A DNA stretch of 64,000 nt from Fuscovulum ytuae (GCF_029953595.1 NZ_CP124535.1:2959001-3023000); one strand, 5' to 3'; counted from the stretch's first letter, positions 9,197 through 17,091 are shown. Program-made: numbers and translations. The notes: a model not told the origin generated them from the letters alone.

Positions 9197-9441
9197 TGTC
9201 TGGACGGCCCCTGATGCGCAAGCTGGAAATTTGACGAGCCTATGCCGAAAGCAGTCATGTCTACGGCCTGTTGGTGCGATAGAGCCGCTGGCCCAGATGA
9301 AGTCCGCAGATCAGATCCCAATCAAAATTACGCGTTCGATTTGACGCCTTGACCCCCTGGGGTGTTCTGATCCCCGGTTCGACCGGTTTGTCATCTTTCC
9401 TCAGTCTCGACGCATTCAGTTTTGTCTGTCTCGCACCTCCG
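9197..9441 (-). other. Non-coding 3' end of the IS110 unit; candidate guide-RNA (bridge/seek RNA) region
   Basis: About 245 bp between the transposase stop and the left 75-bp repeat, without a convincing gene. In the IS1111 group of the IS110 family the long non-coding end downstream of the transposase is known to encode the guide RNA that specifies the target. This stretch has the right place and size. No secondary structure was computed. Confidence 0.4.
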
Positions 9442-10461
9442 TCAGGCGGATCGAGCTACGAATACTTCGTTTCTTCGCAAAATTGCCCAAGCGATGCGCG
9501 CGGTTTTATTCGCCTGAGCGACCGCAGCGACCTTGGGCCGCTTACGCTCCTTTATCCCCGCCAGCCATGCTTTGCCGGGATCGCCCTGACGCGTGAAGCG
9601 CATTACGGCACTCGCACCTGAGACGAGCAGTCGGCGGATATAGGCATCGCCCTGTTTGCTGATGCCCATCTGCCTCTCCTTACCGCCGCTGGAATTGGCC
9701 CTCGGCGTCAGCCCCAGCCACGCCGCGAACTGTCTGGCAGTCTTGAAGAGGCTCGCATCTGGCACATTGGCCGCGATGGCGCTGGCTATGATCGGGCCAA
9801 CGCCCGGGATAGTAGCAAGCCGATGGCTGGCATCGTTGGTTCGGTGCCAATCCAAGATACGGCTCTCAAGCCTTTCGATCTCTTCGACAAGCCCATCTGC
9901 CATTCGGAGCAAGGCTTGAAGAGCCCCTACGGCATGTCCCGGCAGCGATCCGATCACCCGATGGAAGTGCGCCTTTAAGCTGCTCAGCCCGTCGACGCCT
10001 TGGGCTGCAACGATGCCCAATTCCGCGAGATGGGCCCTGAGTGCATTGGTCTGCATCGTCCTCTGCCTGACAAGAAGTTCCCGCGTTTTGTGCAACATCA
10101 GTACCGCTTGTTGTTCCTCGCTCTTCACCGCCACAAATCGCATGGTCGGTCGCGTCACGGCCTCGCAAATGGCTTCTGCATCCGAGGCGTCGGTCTTCCC
10201 CCGTTTGACGTATGGCTTGACGTAAGCCAGAGGCATCAGCTTCACCTCGTGACCGAGCCCCGCAATCTCGCGCACCCAGAAATGCGACGATGCGCAAGCC
10301 TCCATCCTGACAAGACATGGTGATAGTTCGCCAAAGAATGCCAGAACCTCGGCACGCCGCAGCTTGCGGCGAACACAAACTCTACCGTCAGCATCGACGC
10401 CGTGGACCTGAAACACATTCTTCGCAAGGTCGAGCCCGACCGTCACGATCACATCAGACAT
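9442..10461 (-). CDS. IS110-family transposase (IS1111-like)
   Basis: A 339-residue DEDD transposase. The N-terminal RuvC-like domain shows VGLDLAKNVFQVHG (first Asp), RMEACASSHFW (Glu) and KRGKTDASDAEAI (Asp pair). The C-terminal Tnp_20 domain shows IPGVGPIIASAI and the Ser-containing ANSSGGKERQMGISKQG. A Shine-Dalgarno-like AGGGAGG precedes the ATG. Length and motifs are complete, so the enzyme could be active. IS110-family elements move through a circular intermediate guided by a structured RNA and usually lack ordinary terminal repeats, which makes the long perfect repeats around this gene unusual. Confidence 0.95.
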   Translation of the reverse strand: MSDVIVTVGLDLAKNVFQVHGVDADGRVCVRRKLRRAEVLAFFGELSPCLVRMEACASSHFWVREIAGLGHEVKLMPLAYVKPYVKRGKTDASDAEAICEAVTRPTMRFVAVKSEEQQAVLMLHKTRELLVRQRTMQTNALRAHLAELGIVAAQGVDGLSSLKAHFHRVIGSLPGHAVGALQALLRMADGLVEEIERLESRILDWHRTNDASHRLATIPGVGPIIASAIAANVPDASLFKTARQFAAWLGLTPRANSSGGKERQMGISKQGDAYIRRLLVSGASAVMRFTRQGDPGKAWLAGIKERKRPKVAAVAQANKTARIAWAILRRNEVFVARSA

Positions 10462-10479
10462 GGTGGAACCTCCCTAAAT

Positions 10480-10554
10480 TGGAACCCTGATCATGAACCG
10501 CGGCGGCAAAGCGCGCCACGGTTGGGTCAGGGGCCGTCCACCTCATCAAAATTG
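10480..10554. repeat. Right copy of perfect 75-bp inverted repeat
   Basis: Reverse complement of 9122-9196 without mismatch. It begins 19 bp upstream of the IS110 transposase start codon and ends 14 bp before the outer end of the nested element. Confidence 0.95.
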
Positions 10555-10568
10555 CACGCCGAAACACA

Positions 10569-10575
10569 CTTGCTT
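10569..10575. repeat. Target-site duplication, right copy (CTTGCTT)
   Basis: Partner of 9077-9083. In the disrupted gene, read on the minus strand, these bases encode Lys-Gln plus the first base of the next codon. Confidence 0.85.
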
Positions 10576-11220
10576 CGTGCCGCTGTCTTTTCTTCGCCTC
10601 AGCCCATCGATCATACCCGTGACCGCTGTGCCACGCCGTGAGAAATCGGCAACCGGGATCGCCATTCCATAGTCGCCATAGGGCGCGTCTTTGGCGAAGA
10701 CTGATCCTTCGACACTGATCAGCGGAACACCAACCAGATAGTCCTGAAGACCAACGGTGGAGCAGGTAACCACCACTAGATCGACAGCATGAATCACCAT
10801 GTTTACGTCATCGGCTCGCGGACTTGCCGAGATACGGTCGGCTGTGAGGATGGATTGATCCTCACTTGGATGGCGGCGGATCACAAGTTCCAGCCGTGGA
10901 TCGGCCTGCACGGCACGGCGTAACTCCTCTTCGACCCGGCAAGGCTATTCTGGGTTGGCGGGTTCGCCTGTGAACGGATGCCGCTCGGGTTCGGGTATAC
11001 TGGCCGAGAGGATGACAACACGATCCTGTTCGCCCCGTCCGCGTTCTGCGCGAAGGCGACGTCCCGCATCGATAAGAGCCGGGTCAAGTAGAGTATCGAA
11101 GGCCGGATTGCCAGTAATCGTCACCTCATCAGAGGAACGACCATTCTGGATCATCCTTTGGCGTACGATTTCATCCAGCACGAAAAGATGATGGCCAAAA
11201 TCGGGACGGGACAGGCTGTT

Positions 11221-11264
11221 GATTTCCATCCTGAACTGACCCGGCTCAGTTCCTAACGGAAATC
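11221..11264. repeat. Imperfect hairpin at a rearrangement junction
   Basis: Outer arms GATTTCC and GGAAATC enclose inner arms TGAACTGA and TCAGTTC around CCCGGC. It sits exactly where homology of the broken glycosyltransferase C-terminal half ends and before the GC-rich cassette, so it marks a probable recombination junction. It could also terminate the minus-strand cassette operon, but there is no clear T-run. Confidence 0.6.
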
Positions 11265-11376
11265 AACACTCGAAGGTCTTGAGCCCGCCGAGATGCAGGC
11301 CGTTGAACAGCGCCAGGACGAGCACCGGCATGAAATGGTGTCGGGACAGCTTCAGCGGCAGGCCTTTTGCTTGCAT
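11263..11376 (-). pseudogene. 37-residue hydrophobic reading frame, probable truncated gene
   Basis: Starts ATG at 11376, 14 nt after the stop of the upstream gene, and ends at a TGA inside the hairpin arm at 11263. The peptide begins MQAKGLPLKLSRHHF and continues with a hydrophobic stretch (MPVLVLALFNG), like the start of a membrane protein. The short length and its end at the rearrangement junction suggest it is the 5' stump of a further gene of the GC-rich cassette. No family recognised. Confidence 0.4.
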
Positions 11377-11390
11377 GGCGCGGGTTCCGG

Positions 11391-12737
11391 TCACGGGGCG
11401 ATGTCGAGGGTCTTCACGCAGGTCCGGCCAAGTGCGTCATTGGAACCCACGCCGATCCGGCGTACATCGTCGAAGGGCAGCGTGTCGCTGTGGAAGGCAT
11501 AGAACCAAGTTCCGTCCTCGGTGTCGAAATCGAAATTGTCATGGATGAAGCGCTGCCCACGCGTCTCGATCGCCAGGAACGGCTGCGGCCCGAAGACCTT
11601 GCCGGCCAGGGTGCGGACGGTGAGGTTGGGAACGTCGTCCGCCGGGGCGGCATCGAGATCCAGCGATAGGTCCAGCGGCGGGGTTTCGTCGATGGGCAGA
11701 TCCAGCGTGCGCTGGAACGCCTCGGTGGCCCGGCAGAAGCGGTAGGGCACATCCGGATAGGCGCGGCGCGCCCGATCGATCATGTCGCGCACCTCTTCCA
11801 CCTCGGGGCCGAGATCGCGGAAATCGTGGCTGGCCATGCCGACCAGCGCCGGCCGGCCCTCGGCGGCCTGGGCAAAGGCCTTTTCGATCTCGAAATATTC
11901 CAGGTTGGCAAAGCGGTTCATCAGGTTCAGCGCGCGCCCGATCCAGCGCCGGCAACCTCCCTCCAGCTGGTAATTGTCGTGATGCGGGTGATAGGGCGTC
12001 CAGTCGTGACGCGCCCGGCGCCAGTCGCCCGAGCGGCCGTTGCGCAGGTCGATGGAATCGGTCCAGGCTTGCCGCGGATCGAGCGCGGTGTTTGAGATGT
12101 CGAAGGGCAGCCATTGCTCCAGGAAGAGGTTGCTGTCGGGCCGCTCGGTCTGGAACCCGGCGCGAAAGACCGACGGGAAGAAGCCCCGTTCGATGATCCG
12201 CCGTGCCAGCGTTTCGTGCAGGTGCGGCGAGTTGACGAAGGACGTGGCACAGCGATGCGCCTCGCGATAGGTCGACATCGGGTGGAAATGCCACTGGATC
12301 TCGTCCGGGCAATCTGGCTGTTCGGCGATGCGCTGCAGGTAATGGTCGTGGATCGCATGATAGCCCATCGCCCGGCGCCGCGGGTTGACCCGGAACTCGA
12401 CATGATCGAGGCAAAACCAGTTGTAGACCCAGCCCTGTCCGAAACTGTCCGGGCGGCTCTGGCGGAATTCCGGATCCATAACCCGGTCGAGCATCGCGTC
12501 GACCTTGGGCCAATTGTCCATGTAGTTGATGCGGTGCCCGCGCAAGAGCTGGCGGATCTCATCCTGCTTGCCGCCTAGGTCGATACTGCCTTCCTGCAAC
12601 TGGCGCAGGGTATCGCGGGTGCGCGGCAGATGCGCGATGCCGAACAGCTCGTCTAGCCGTTCGAAACTGGCCTCGAGGGTTTCATAAAGTGGGCCCTCGG
12701 TGTCGATGGCGTGCAGGAAATGGACGGCGGCAGTCAT
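11391..12737 (-). CDS. Polysaccharide deacetylase-like protein of a surface-polysaccharide cassette
   Basis: A 448-residue protein starting MTAAVHFLHAIDTEGPLYET. The HAIDTEGP motif near residue 10 resembles the metal-binding Asp-Asp/His start of NodB-type deacetylases, and several later His-rich stretches (WHFHPMSTYREAHRC near 155, YHPHHDNYQ near 245) could supply ligands. The C-terminal part (from about 385) looks like a beta-rich accessory domain. The family match is weak and the function is inferred. It is the last full gene of a four-gene minus-strand run whose members overlap by 4 nt, so it probably modifies the same glycan as the methyltransferase, glycosyltransferase and sulfotransferase upstream. 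Confidence 0.5.
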   Translation of the reverse strand: MTAAVHFLHAIDTEGPLYETLEASFERLDELFGIAHLPRTRDTLRQLQEGSIDLGGKQDEIRQLLRGHRINYMDNWPKVDAMLDRVMDPEFRQSRPDSFGQGWVYNWFCLDHVEFRVNPRRRAMGYHAIHDHYLQRIAEQPDCPDEIQWHFHPMSTYREAHRCATSFVNSPHLHETLARRIIERGFFPSVFRAGFQTERPDSNLFLEQWLPFDISNTALDPRQAWTDSIDLRNGRSGDWRRARHDWTPYHPHHDNYQLEGGCRRWIGRALNLMNRFANLEYFEIEKAFAQAAEGRPALVGMASHDFRDLGPEVEEVRDMIDRARRAYPDVPYRFCRATEAFQRTLDLPIDETPPLDLSLDLDAAPADDVPNLTVRTLAGKVFGPQPFLAIETRGQRFIHDNFDFDTEDGTWFYAFHSDTLPFDDVRRIGVGSNDALGRTCVKTLDIAP

Positions 12738-13531
12738 GAACGGGCCTCTAGGTCGCGGAAGGTGCGGGAATGGTCCGAGGAGAAGGGCGCGAAGTCAGGC
12801 TTGTGCAGCACCTCGGGCCCCTCAAGGACCAGGAACCATTCGTAGAAGGGCGCATCGAGCGTGGTCGAATGGTGAAATGCGGCGAAATCACCTCGCCGGG
12901 CGAAACCGTAGGTGGCCACCTCGCGGCAGCCGGCACCGGCCAGCGCTGCGCGCATCGCCGGGACATCGGTGAAATAGTTCGGATGGCCCTTGCCGCGCGC
13001 GCCCTTCTCGGCGGCCAGCGCCAGGGCGTCATCGGCGGCGTAGCGGTCGTTCTTGCCGGTAAGGTAAAGCCGTCCGCCGGGCCGGAGCACGCGCAGGAAT
13101 TCGGCCGCCGCCAAGTGCTGGTAGGTGGCGTCGAAGACCGCAATGCAGACGAGGTTGTCAAAGCTGGCATCGGCAAAGGGCAGCGTCTCGGCGGTGGCCA
13201 CTTCCAGCGTCTCGATGCCCTCGCGCCCGGCATGGCCCTCGCGCGCGGCCTCGATCATCGCCTGAGATATGTCCACGCCCGACACTGCCAGCCCGTGATC
13301 GCGGTAGATCGGGAACATCCGCCCCCAGGCACAGCCCACATCCAGAACCCGACCCGGCCGGAAGGGATGCGCCGCAAAGACCCGCTCATAGACCCAGTCG
13401 CCCTCGGTGCGCGCATCGCCCTTCTGAACCTGCGATTCCGCCCCGGCCCCGGCTTCGGCCACACGTTCCTGCCAGTATTTGCGGTAGGTCTCGTTCCAGT
13501 AGGCGGCGCGGGGGTCTTCGATCCCGGTCAT
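12734..13531 (-). CDS. Class I SAM-dependent methyltransferase
   Basis: A 265-residue Rossmann-fold methyltransferase. Motif I is RVLDVGCAWGRMFPIY at about residues 60-75, followed by VSGVDISQAMIE (acidic SAM-ribose contact), TAETLPFADASFDNLVC (motif II) and LRVLRPGGRLYLTGKND (motif III). The start overlaps the end of the glycosyltransferase gene and the stop overlaps the next start (ATGA), so the three are coupled. In this setting it most likely O- or N-methylates a sugar or sugar acid of the surface glycan. The exact target is unknown. Confidence 0.85.
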   Translation of the reverse strand: MTGIEDPRAAYWNETYRKYWQERVAEAGAGAESQVQKGDARTEGDWVYERVFAAHPFRPGRVLDVGCAWGRMFPIYRDHGLAVSGVDISQAMIEAAREGHAGREGIETLEVATAETLPFADASFDNLVCIAVFDATYQHLAAAEFLRVLRPGGRLYLTGKNDRYAADDALALAAEKGARGKGHPNYFTDVPAMRAALAGAGCREVATYGFARRGDFAAFHHSTTLDAPFYEWFLVLEGPEVLHKPDFAPFSSDHSRTFRDLEARS

Positions 13532-14781
13532 TTTGGCTCTCCGTCGGTCTGATTGGGTAAAACTTTATCGGCATGCCGTGAAAGGATGTCGTCCACATAG
13601 GCCAGGACATTGGAGGTAGCGTCACCCAGCGGGGGCATATCGAATTCCGGGGCCGCATCCGCCTGACCCGCCCGCAGTATCCCCATGGCCTCGTCCATGT
13701 CCGACGCGGCCTGCCCGAGGCCGAACCCCGGATAGAGCAGATAATCGGCAAAGCCAACACAGATCACCGGCTTTCCGGTCAGCGCCGCCTGCAATCCCAT
13801 GGTGCTGGCCTCGACGCAGACGATGTCCGATACCAGAATCGCGTCCTCGGGGCCGAGCAGGCCGCCATCGTCCAGCATGCCGTGCCGGACGCCCTCGGGC
13901 AGGGCCATCGGCCGGTTGGGATGCTGCCGGATCAGGTAGGCGTGACGCGGATCGGCGCGGCAGAAATCCTCCAGGGCCGCGACCACGTCGGCCAGTTCGA
14001 GGAAGGGTCGGCCGATCATCGACATCTGCGCGCCGGGGGCAGGAAAGAGGATCACGGTCCTGTCCGCCAGTCCCAGCCGCGCCCGCAGGGCCGCGCGCCG
14101 TGCGGCATCCCCGGAGCCGGGGGCAAGGCGGTCGAACGCCGGGTTGCCGGTGACGCGGATGCCGCTTTCGGGGAAACCGTCGGCCACGAGCGCGCGCGCC
14201 ACCTCGCCCGACAGCACGGCCAGATGCGGCGCATAGCCCTCCTGAAGGATCCAGGCGCGGTCCTTGACCAGAAAGAGATCGCCCACTGCGAGGCCGGGGA
14301 TGCCCTCCAGCCGCGCGGCCTTTTGCAGGGCGCATTCGAAGCGCGGGCTGGTGGTGGTGATGACTATGTCGGGCCGGGTCCGGCGCAAGTGGCGGCGCAT
14401 CACGCCGACCGGCTCGAACGCGGTGCGGCCGGTCTCGCGCACCCGCGCCAGCGCCGCCTCGCGGCCCAGATCGTGCGCCAAGTCGCGCAGGCCGAGGGCG
14501 AAATAGGCGCAGGTTTCCTCGGGGGGAATGTCGGGATGCGTGGCCGCGCCGGTAAATTCCTCCGCCAGCGCCAGCCATTCGGCATCTTCCGCCGGGTCGA
14601 GCAGCGCCGAGACCGGCTGCGCCGCGATGCCCTGGCGGCGCAGTTCGGCATGCGCGGTGGTAAAGCCGATGACCTCGGGTGAGTCGCCGCGCGCCGCAAG
14701 GGCCCGCACCAGCGCCGCGACGATCTGCACATGGCCGCCGCCATAGCTGGCCAAGAGGGGGCGGAGGATGCGTGCGGTCAC
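13528..14781 (-). CDS. Glycosyltransferase-like protein (GT-B fold, capsule-synthesis type)
   Basis: A 417-residue protein starting with GTG that overlaps the sulfotransferase stop. The N-terminal half has a glycine-rich loop (ASYGGGHVQIVAAL, residues 12-25) as in GT-B enzymes such as MurG. The C-terminal half has VTGNPAFDRL near 220, LIRQHPNRP near 290 and CVEASTMGLQAAL near 330 with GKPVICVG, like UDP-sugar-binding domains. Broken relatives lie at 8997-11229 and 17092-17250, so this is the surviving member of a duplicated family. A role as a transferase of the CMP- or UDP-sugars made here is plausible but unproven. Visibly more GC-rich than the broken copies. Confidence 0.65.
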   Translation of the reverse strand: MTARILRPLLASYGGGHVQIVAALVRALAARGDSPEVIGFTTAHAELRRQGIAAQPVSALLDPAEDAEWLALAEEFTGAATHPDIPPEETCAYFALGLRDLAHDLGREAALARVRETGRTAFEPVGVMRRHLRRTRPDIVITTTSPRFECALQKAARLEGIPGLAVGDLFLVKDRAWILQEGYAPHLAVLSGEVARALVADGFPESGIRVTGNPAFDRLAPGSGDAARRAALRARLGLADRTVILFPAPGAQMSMIGRPFLELADVVAALEDFCRADPRHAYLIRQHPNRPMALPEGVRHGMLDDGGLLGPEDAILVSDIVCVEASTMGLQAALTGKPVICVGFADYLLYPGFGLGQAASDMDEAMGILRAGQADAAPEFDMPPLGDATSNVLAYVDDILSRHADKVLPNQTDGEPK

Positions 14782-15851
14782 GTCCGGCTGGTCCCGAAGA
14801 CGATGTCCATCTCGGTGCGGTAGGGATCGCTGCGATAGCCCTGCTCGGGCAGGCCGGTGGCCAGATATGTGCCGATCCGCCCGGCAATCCAGGGATCGGC
14901 CAGGAGCGCCCCCAGGGCGGCACCGTTGAGCCCCGAGACATCCTGGCCGCTGCCGGCATAGCCGAGGCCGGCCATCTCGGGCTGGCAGATCATCTCGACT
15001 AGGAAAAGCTCTTCAGGCGACAGCATCCCGGCCCAGCGGGGCGCGGCCTCGGCATAGTTGCGGCCCTCCTCGTCGAAGGACGAGTTGGTGCGCCAATCCT
15101 CGCCCTTGATGTCGCCGAACCCCTCGACCCGAGCCAGGTCGGGGCTGAAGGGCTCGCCCAGAAAGTCGCAGATCCGCACCATCTCGCCCGCCAGGTCCCG
15201 CGCCAGATCCTCGGCGCGCAGGATCATCAGCCGCTCCGCGCCATAGCGCGCCTGCATCCGCGGCAGCTCGATCATCGCCGCCTTGCAGTTCAGTCCGGCA
15301 TCGAGGAAGGCGGGCCAGGGTTCGTAGGTCATCTTCTTGTACGAAGCGGTCACGTCGCGCGGATCGCGGAATATGTGGATCGCCTGGCCATCGGGGAACA
15401 TCTCGAGAAAAAGCGGGATGTCGCGCCATTGCATCGCCAGCTTTTCCGCCCAGCGGGAGGCCCCCTCCGTCAGCAGAAGCGACCCCATCACCGCGTCATA
15501 GACCGCAGCATGGGTTTTCGGTCGCCCCTCCAGCGCGGCGAGGACCGCCGGGATGTCCAGCGTCAGCGACCAGCGCGTGCCGATCCGCGCCGCGATCTCG
15601 TCCAGCAGGCGCGACAGCGCCGCGGGATCGTCCAGCCCGTGGTGATGTGGCAGGCAGAAGCGCAGGTATTTGACCGTTGACGAGGCTGCAGCCACATTGG
15701 GGATGCTGTTGATCACCGCCGTCAGAAAGGTCGTGCCGCTGCGATAGACACCCGACAGCATGACCGGGCGTGTGCCTGGCAGCTCTCCCGGAGAATTTCC
15801 CGGGGATTGCCCCGGTGTTCGCCCGGCCTGCGATGATGTCGTCACTGGCAT
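14778..15851 (-). CDS. Sulfotransferase family protein
   Basis: A 357-residue PAPS-dependent sulfotransferase. The 5'-phosphosulfate-binding loop is LSGVYRSGTTFLTAVI at about residues 32-47, and the 3'-phosphate-binding motif is IHIFRDPRDVTASYKKM near 155, both in the expected order and spacing. The Pro/Gly-rich N-terminal 28 residues look disordered. The gene starts 14 nt after the hisH-like stop and overlaps the glycosyltransferase start, so it belongs to the cassette operon. Sulfation of a surface glycan is the likely job, and would give the polymer extra negative charge. No PAPS-synthesis genes are in the window. Confidence 0.85.
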   Translation of the reverse strand: MPVTTSSQAGRTPGQSPGNSPGELPGTRPVMLSGVYRSGTTFLTAVINSIPNVAAASSTVKYLRFCLPHHHGLDDPAALSRLLDEIAARIGTRWSLTLDIPAVLAALEGRPKTHAAVYDAVMGSLLLTEGASRWAEKLAMQWRDIPLFLEMFPDGQAIHIFRDPRDVTASYKKMTYEPWPAFLDAGLNCKAAMIELPRMQARYGAERLMILRAEDLARDLAGEMVRICDFLGEPFSPDLARVEGFGDIKGEDWRTNSSFDEEGRNYAEAAPRWAGMLSPEELFLVEMICQPEMAGLGYAGSGQDVSGLNGAALGALLADPWIAGRIGTYLATGLPEQGYRSDPYRTEMDIVFGTSRT

Positions 15852-15864
15852 TCGGGGCCTCGCG

Positions 15865-16515
15865 TTAGAGTTTCAAAAAACGGTCGAGCAGGGCTAGCCC
15901 GGCCTCGCCGCTGCGCTCGGGGTGGAACTGCACACCGAAGACGTTGTCCTTGCGGATCGCGGCGGGCACAGGTTGCTCGGCCTGGCTGACCGTCGCCAGC
16001 ACCGCGACTGGATCGGCGGGACGCACCGCGAAGGAATGGACGAAGTAATGGGCGTCGCCGTCAGGCGCTCCCTCCAGCGGCGTGCCGCGGAAGACGCTCG
16101 CGTCCTGCCCCGGTAGTGGGGTCATCAGGTACCAGCTGATCAGCGGCACGCGCAGCCGGCACCCGTCCTCTTCGGTGATGTCGACCTTGTCGACCGTGCC
16201 GGGGAAGATGCCCAGCCCGGAACGGGTGCCGAAGTCGTGCCCCTCCTCCATCAGCAGCTGCATGCCGACGCAGATCCCCAGGAAAGGCCGCCCGGTGGTG
16301 ATGAAGGCGCTGGTCGTCTCGTCGAACCCGAGGCCGCGCAGTCGCTCGGCGGTGCGCCTGAAGGCGCCGACGCCCGGCAGGACCACGCGGTCGGCGGCCA
16401 GGATGCGGTCCGGGTCACTGCTGAGATCGGCCTCGACCCAGAGGCTGAGTAGGGCATGCATGACTGAGAAGACGTTTCCGCTTCCGTAATCGATGACGAC
16501 ACATTTCGAACTCAC
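15865..16515 (-). CDS. hisH: HisH-like glutamine amidotransferase, second (GC-rich) copy
   Basis: Class I glutamine amidotransferase of 216 residues that would supply ammonia to a HisF-type synthase. Motifs are VVLPGVGAF, GICVGMQLL with the nucleophile Cys near residue 87, YFVHSF and VFGVQFHPERSGEAG with the catalytic His-Glu. The GTG at 16515 is chosen: AAGGAG lies nine bases upstream and the N terminus (SSKCVVIDYGSGN) matches the paralogue at 17247. No HisF or amidotransferase partner survives next to this copy; upstream lies only the tail of an acetyltransferase. It may be redundant, or work with the HisF-like protein at 18566. Confidence 0.9.
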   Translation of the reverse strand: MSSKCVVIDYGSGNVFSVMHALLSLWVEADLSSDPDRILAADRVVLPGVGAFRRTAERLRGLGFDETTSAFITTGRPFLGICVGMQLLMEEGHDFGTRSGLGIFPGTVDKVDITEEDGCRLRVPLISWYLMTPLPGQDASVFRGTPLEGAPDGDAHYFVHSFAVRPADPVAVLATVSQAEQPVPAAIRKDNVFGVQFHPERSGEAGLALLDRFLKL

Positions 16516-16646
16516 GCGAGGCTCCTTTTCGTCTCGGGCAGAGGCCGGGCCGGGACCCCGGCATACGTGCCGGGCCGGTAGAGGTCGCAAGCCACGAGTG
16601 CGCCCGCCCCGATCACGCTGTCCGTCGTCGAATGATTTGGAACGGG
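16512..16646 (-). pseudogene. NeuD-like acetyltransferase, C-terminal fragment
   Basis: Minus-strand frame reading DSVIGAGALVACDLYRPG and then TYAGVPARPLP, ending in TGA that overlaps the GTG of hisH (15865-16515). This is the last left-handed beta-helix turn and tail of a hexapeptide acetyltransferase, matching VTIGAGAVVTKSISRPGVYVG in the intact gene at 17914. It shows the lost upstream part of the GC-rich cassette had the same gene order as the second cluster. Too short for a normal gene finder; the upstream boundary is approximate. Confidence 0.7.
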
Positions 16647-16690
16647 CAGCGTGATTTTGGAGCGGAGAATTCGGGCTCATCTGTTTCAGG

Positions 16691-16812
16691 CTATGCTGCT
16701 TGACGCTGGTGGTTCAAGCGGCGGTTTTGGATGGTCTGCTGTTTGATGCGCCTTCTTTCAGCCAGGATGGTTTCACCGCGACCGAAATAGACGTCGGCCG
16801 AGGTGAGGTGTC
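16691..16812 (-). pseudogene. IS3-family transposase OrfB, C-terminal fragment
   Basis: Minus-strand frame reading HLTSADVYFGRGETILAERR and ending RRLNHQRQAA before TAG. This is the conserved tail of an IS3-family integrase-type transposase (TPADVYFGR in relatives). The catalytic DDE part is gone, so it is inactive. The upstream limit is approximate. Confidence 0.75.
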
Positions 16813-16893
16813 GTGCGATAATGGGATGAACTGCCTTCCTACCCAGCCGCAGCTATAGTTGCGGGTATCGGTAGGAGAGGAAGGAGGATTCCG

Positions 16894-17043
16894 ATTGAGA
16901 TCGCGGTTCTTGGAATTGACTTGGGCAAGACGGTTTGCAGTTTGGCGGGCGTTGACGGCACTGGTGCGGTCGTCATGTGCAAGCGTGTCCAACGCTTTCG
17001 GCTTCTGGAGTTTCTGTCGCGGTTGGCGCCTCGCGTTGTCGTG
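16894..17043 (+). pseudogene. IS110-family transposase, N-terminal fragment
   Basis: Plus-strand frame reading IAVLGIDLGKTVCSLAGVDG and on to LLEFLSRLAPRVVV, the first about 50 residues of an IS110-family DEDD transposase, from a subgroup different from the intact copy at 9442. Homology stops near 17043. An AGGAGG-type site precedes it, but the start codon is altered (ATT). Inactive relic. Confidence 0.75.
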
Positions 17044-17091
17044 TACCGGAAAACTCTGCCTTCGGGCGGTCCAACGTTGGGGGTCGGATCA

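Larger units (their letters stand above)
9084..10568. mobile_element. Nested insertion: IS21-like terminal sequences enclosing an IS110-family unit
   Basis: The outer ends are TGTCAATCGGCGTGCAA (left) and, read inward from the right, TGTGTTTCGGCGTGCAA (14 of 17 identical). They are flanked by the direct repeat CTTGCTT at 9077-9083 and 10569-10575. The left end carries two CGGCGNNCAA-type units 24 bp apart, the right end one; repeated terminal units are typical of IS21-family ends. No istA or istB gene is present. Inside lie perfect 75-bp inverted repeats and between them an IS110-family transposase gene. The simplest reading is a small IS21-derived, MITE-like element that was later entered by an IS110-type element. 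The family call for the outer ends rests on motif memory. Confidence 0.75.
8997..11229 (-). pseudogene. Glycosyltransferase-like gene, C-terminal half, interrupted by nested insertion element
   Basis: Two minus-strand segments, 10569-11229 and 8997-9083, encode the C-terminal half of a protein homologous to the intact glycosyltransferase-like gene at 13528-14781. Shared landmarks are TGNPAFD, IRRHPSEDQ (IRQHP in the intact copy) and CSTVGLQ followed by VGVPLISVEG. Removing the 1485-bp element at 9084-10568 plus one 7-bp duplication joins KDSGTKQ to ERQSATNR in frame and gives a natural C terminus ending SDA. A second lesion is an in-frame TAG at 10945-10947. The N-terminal half is missing here, but a matching N-terminal piece lies at 17092-17250. 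The gene is dead. Confidence 0.85.
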
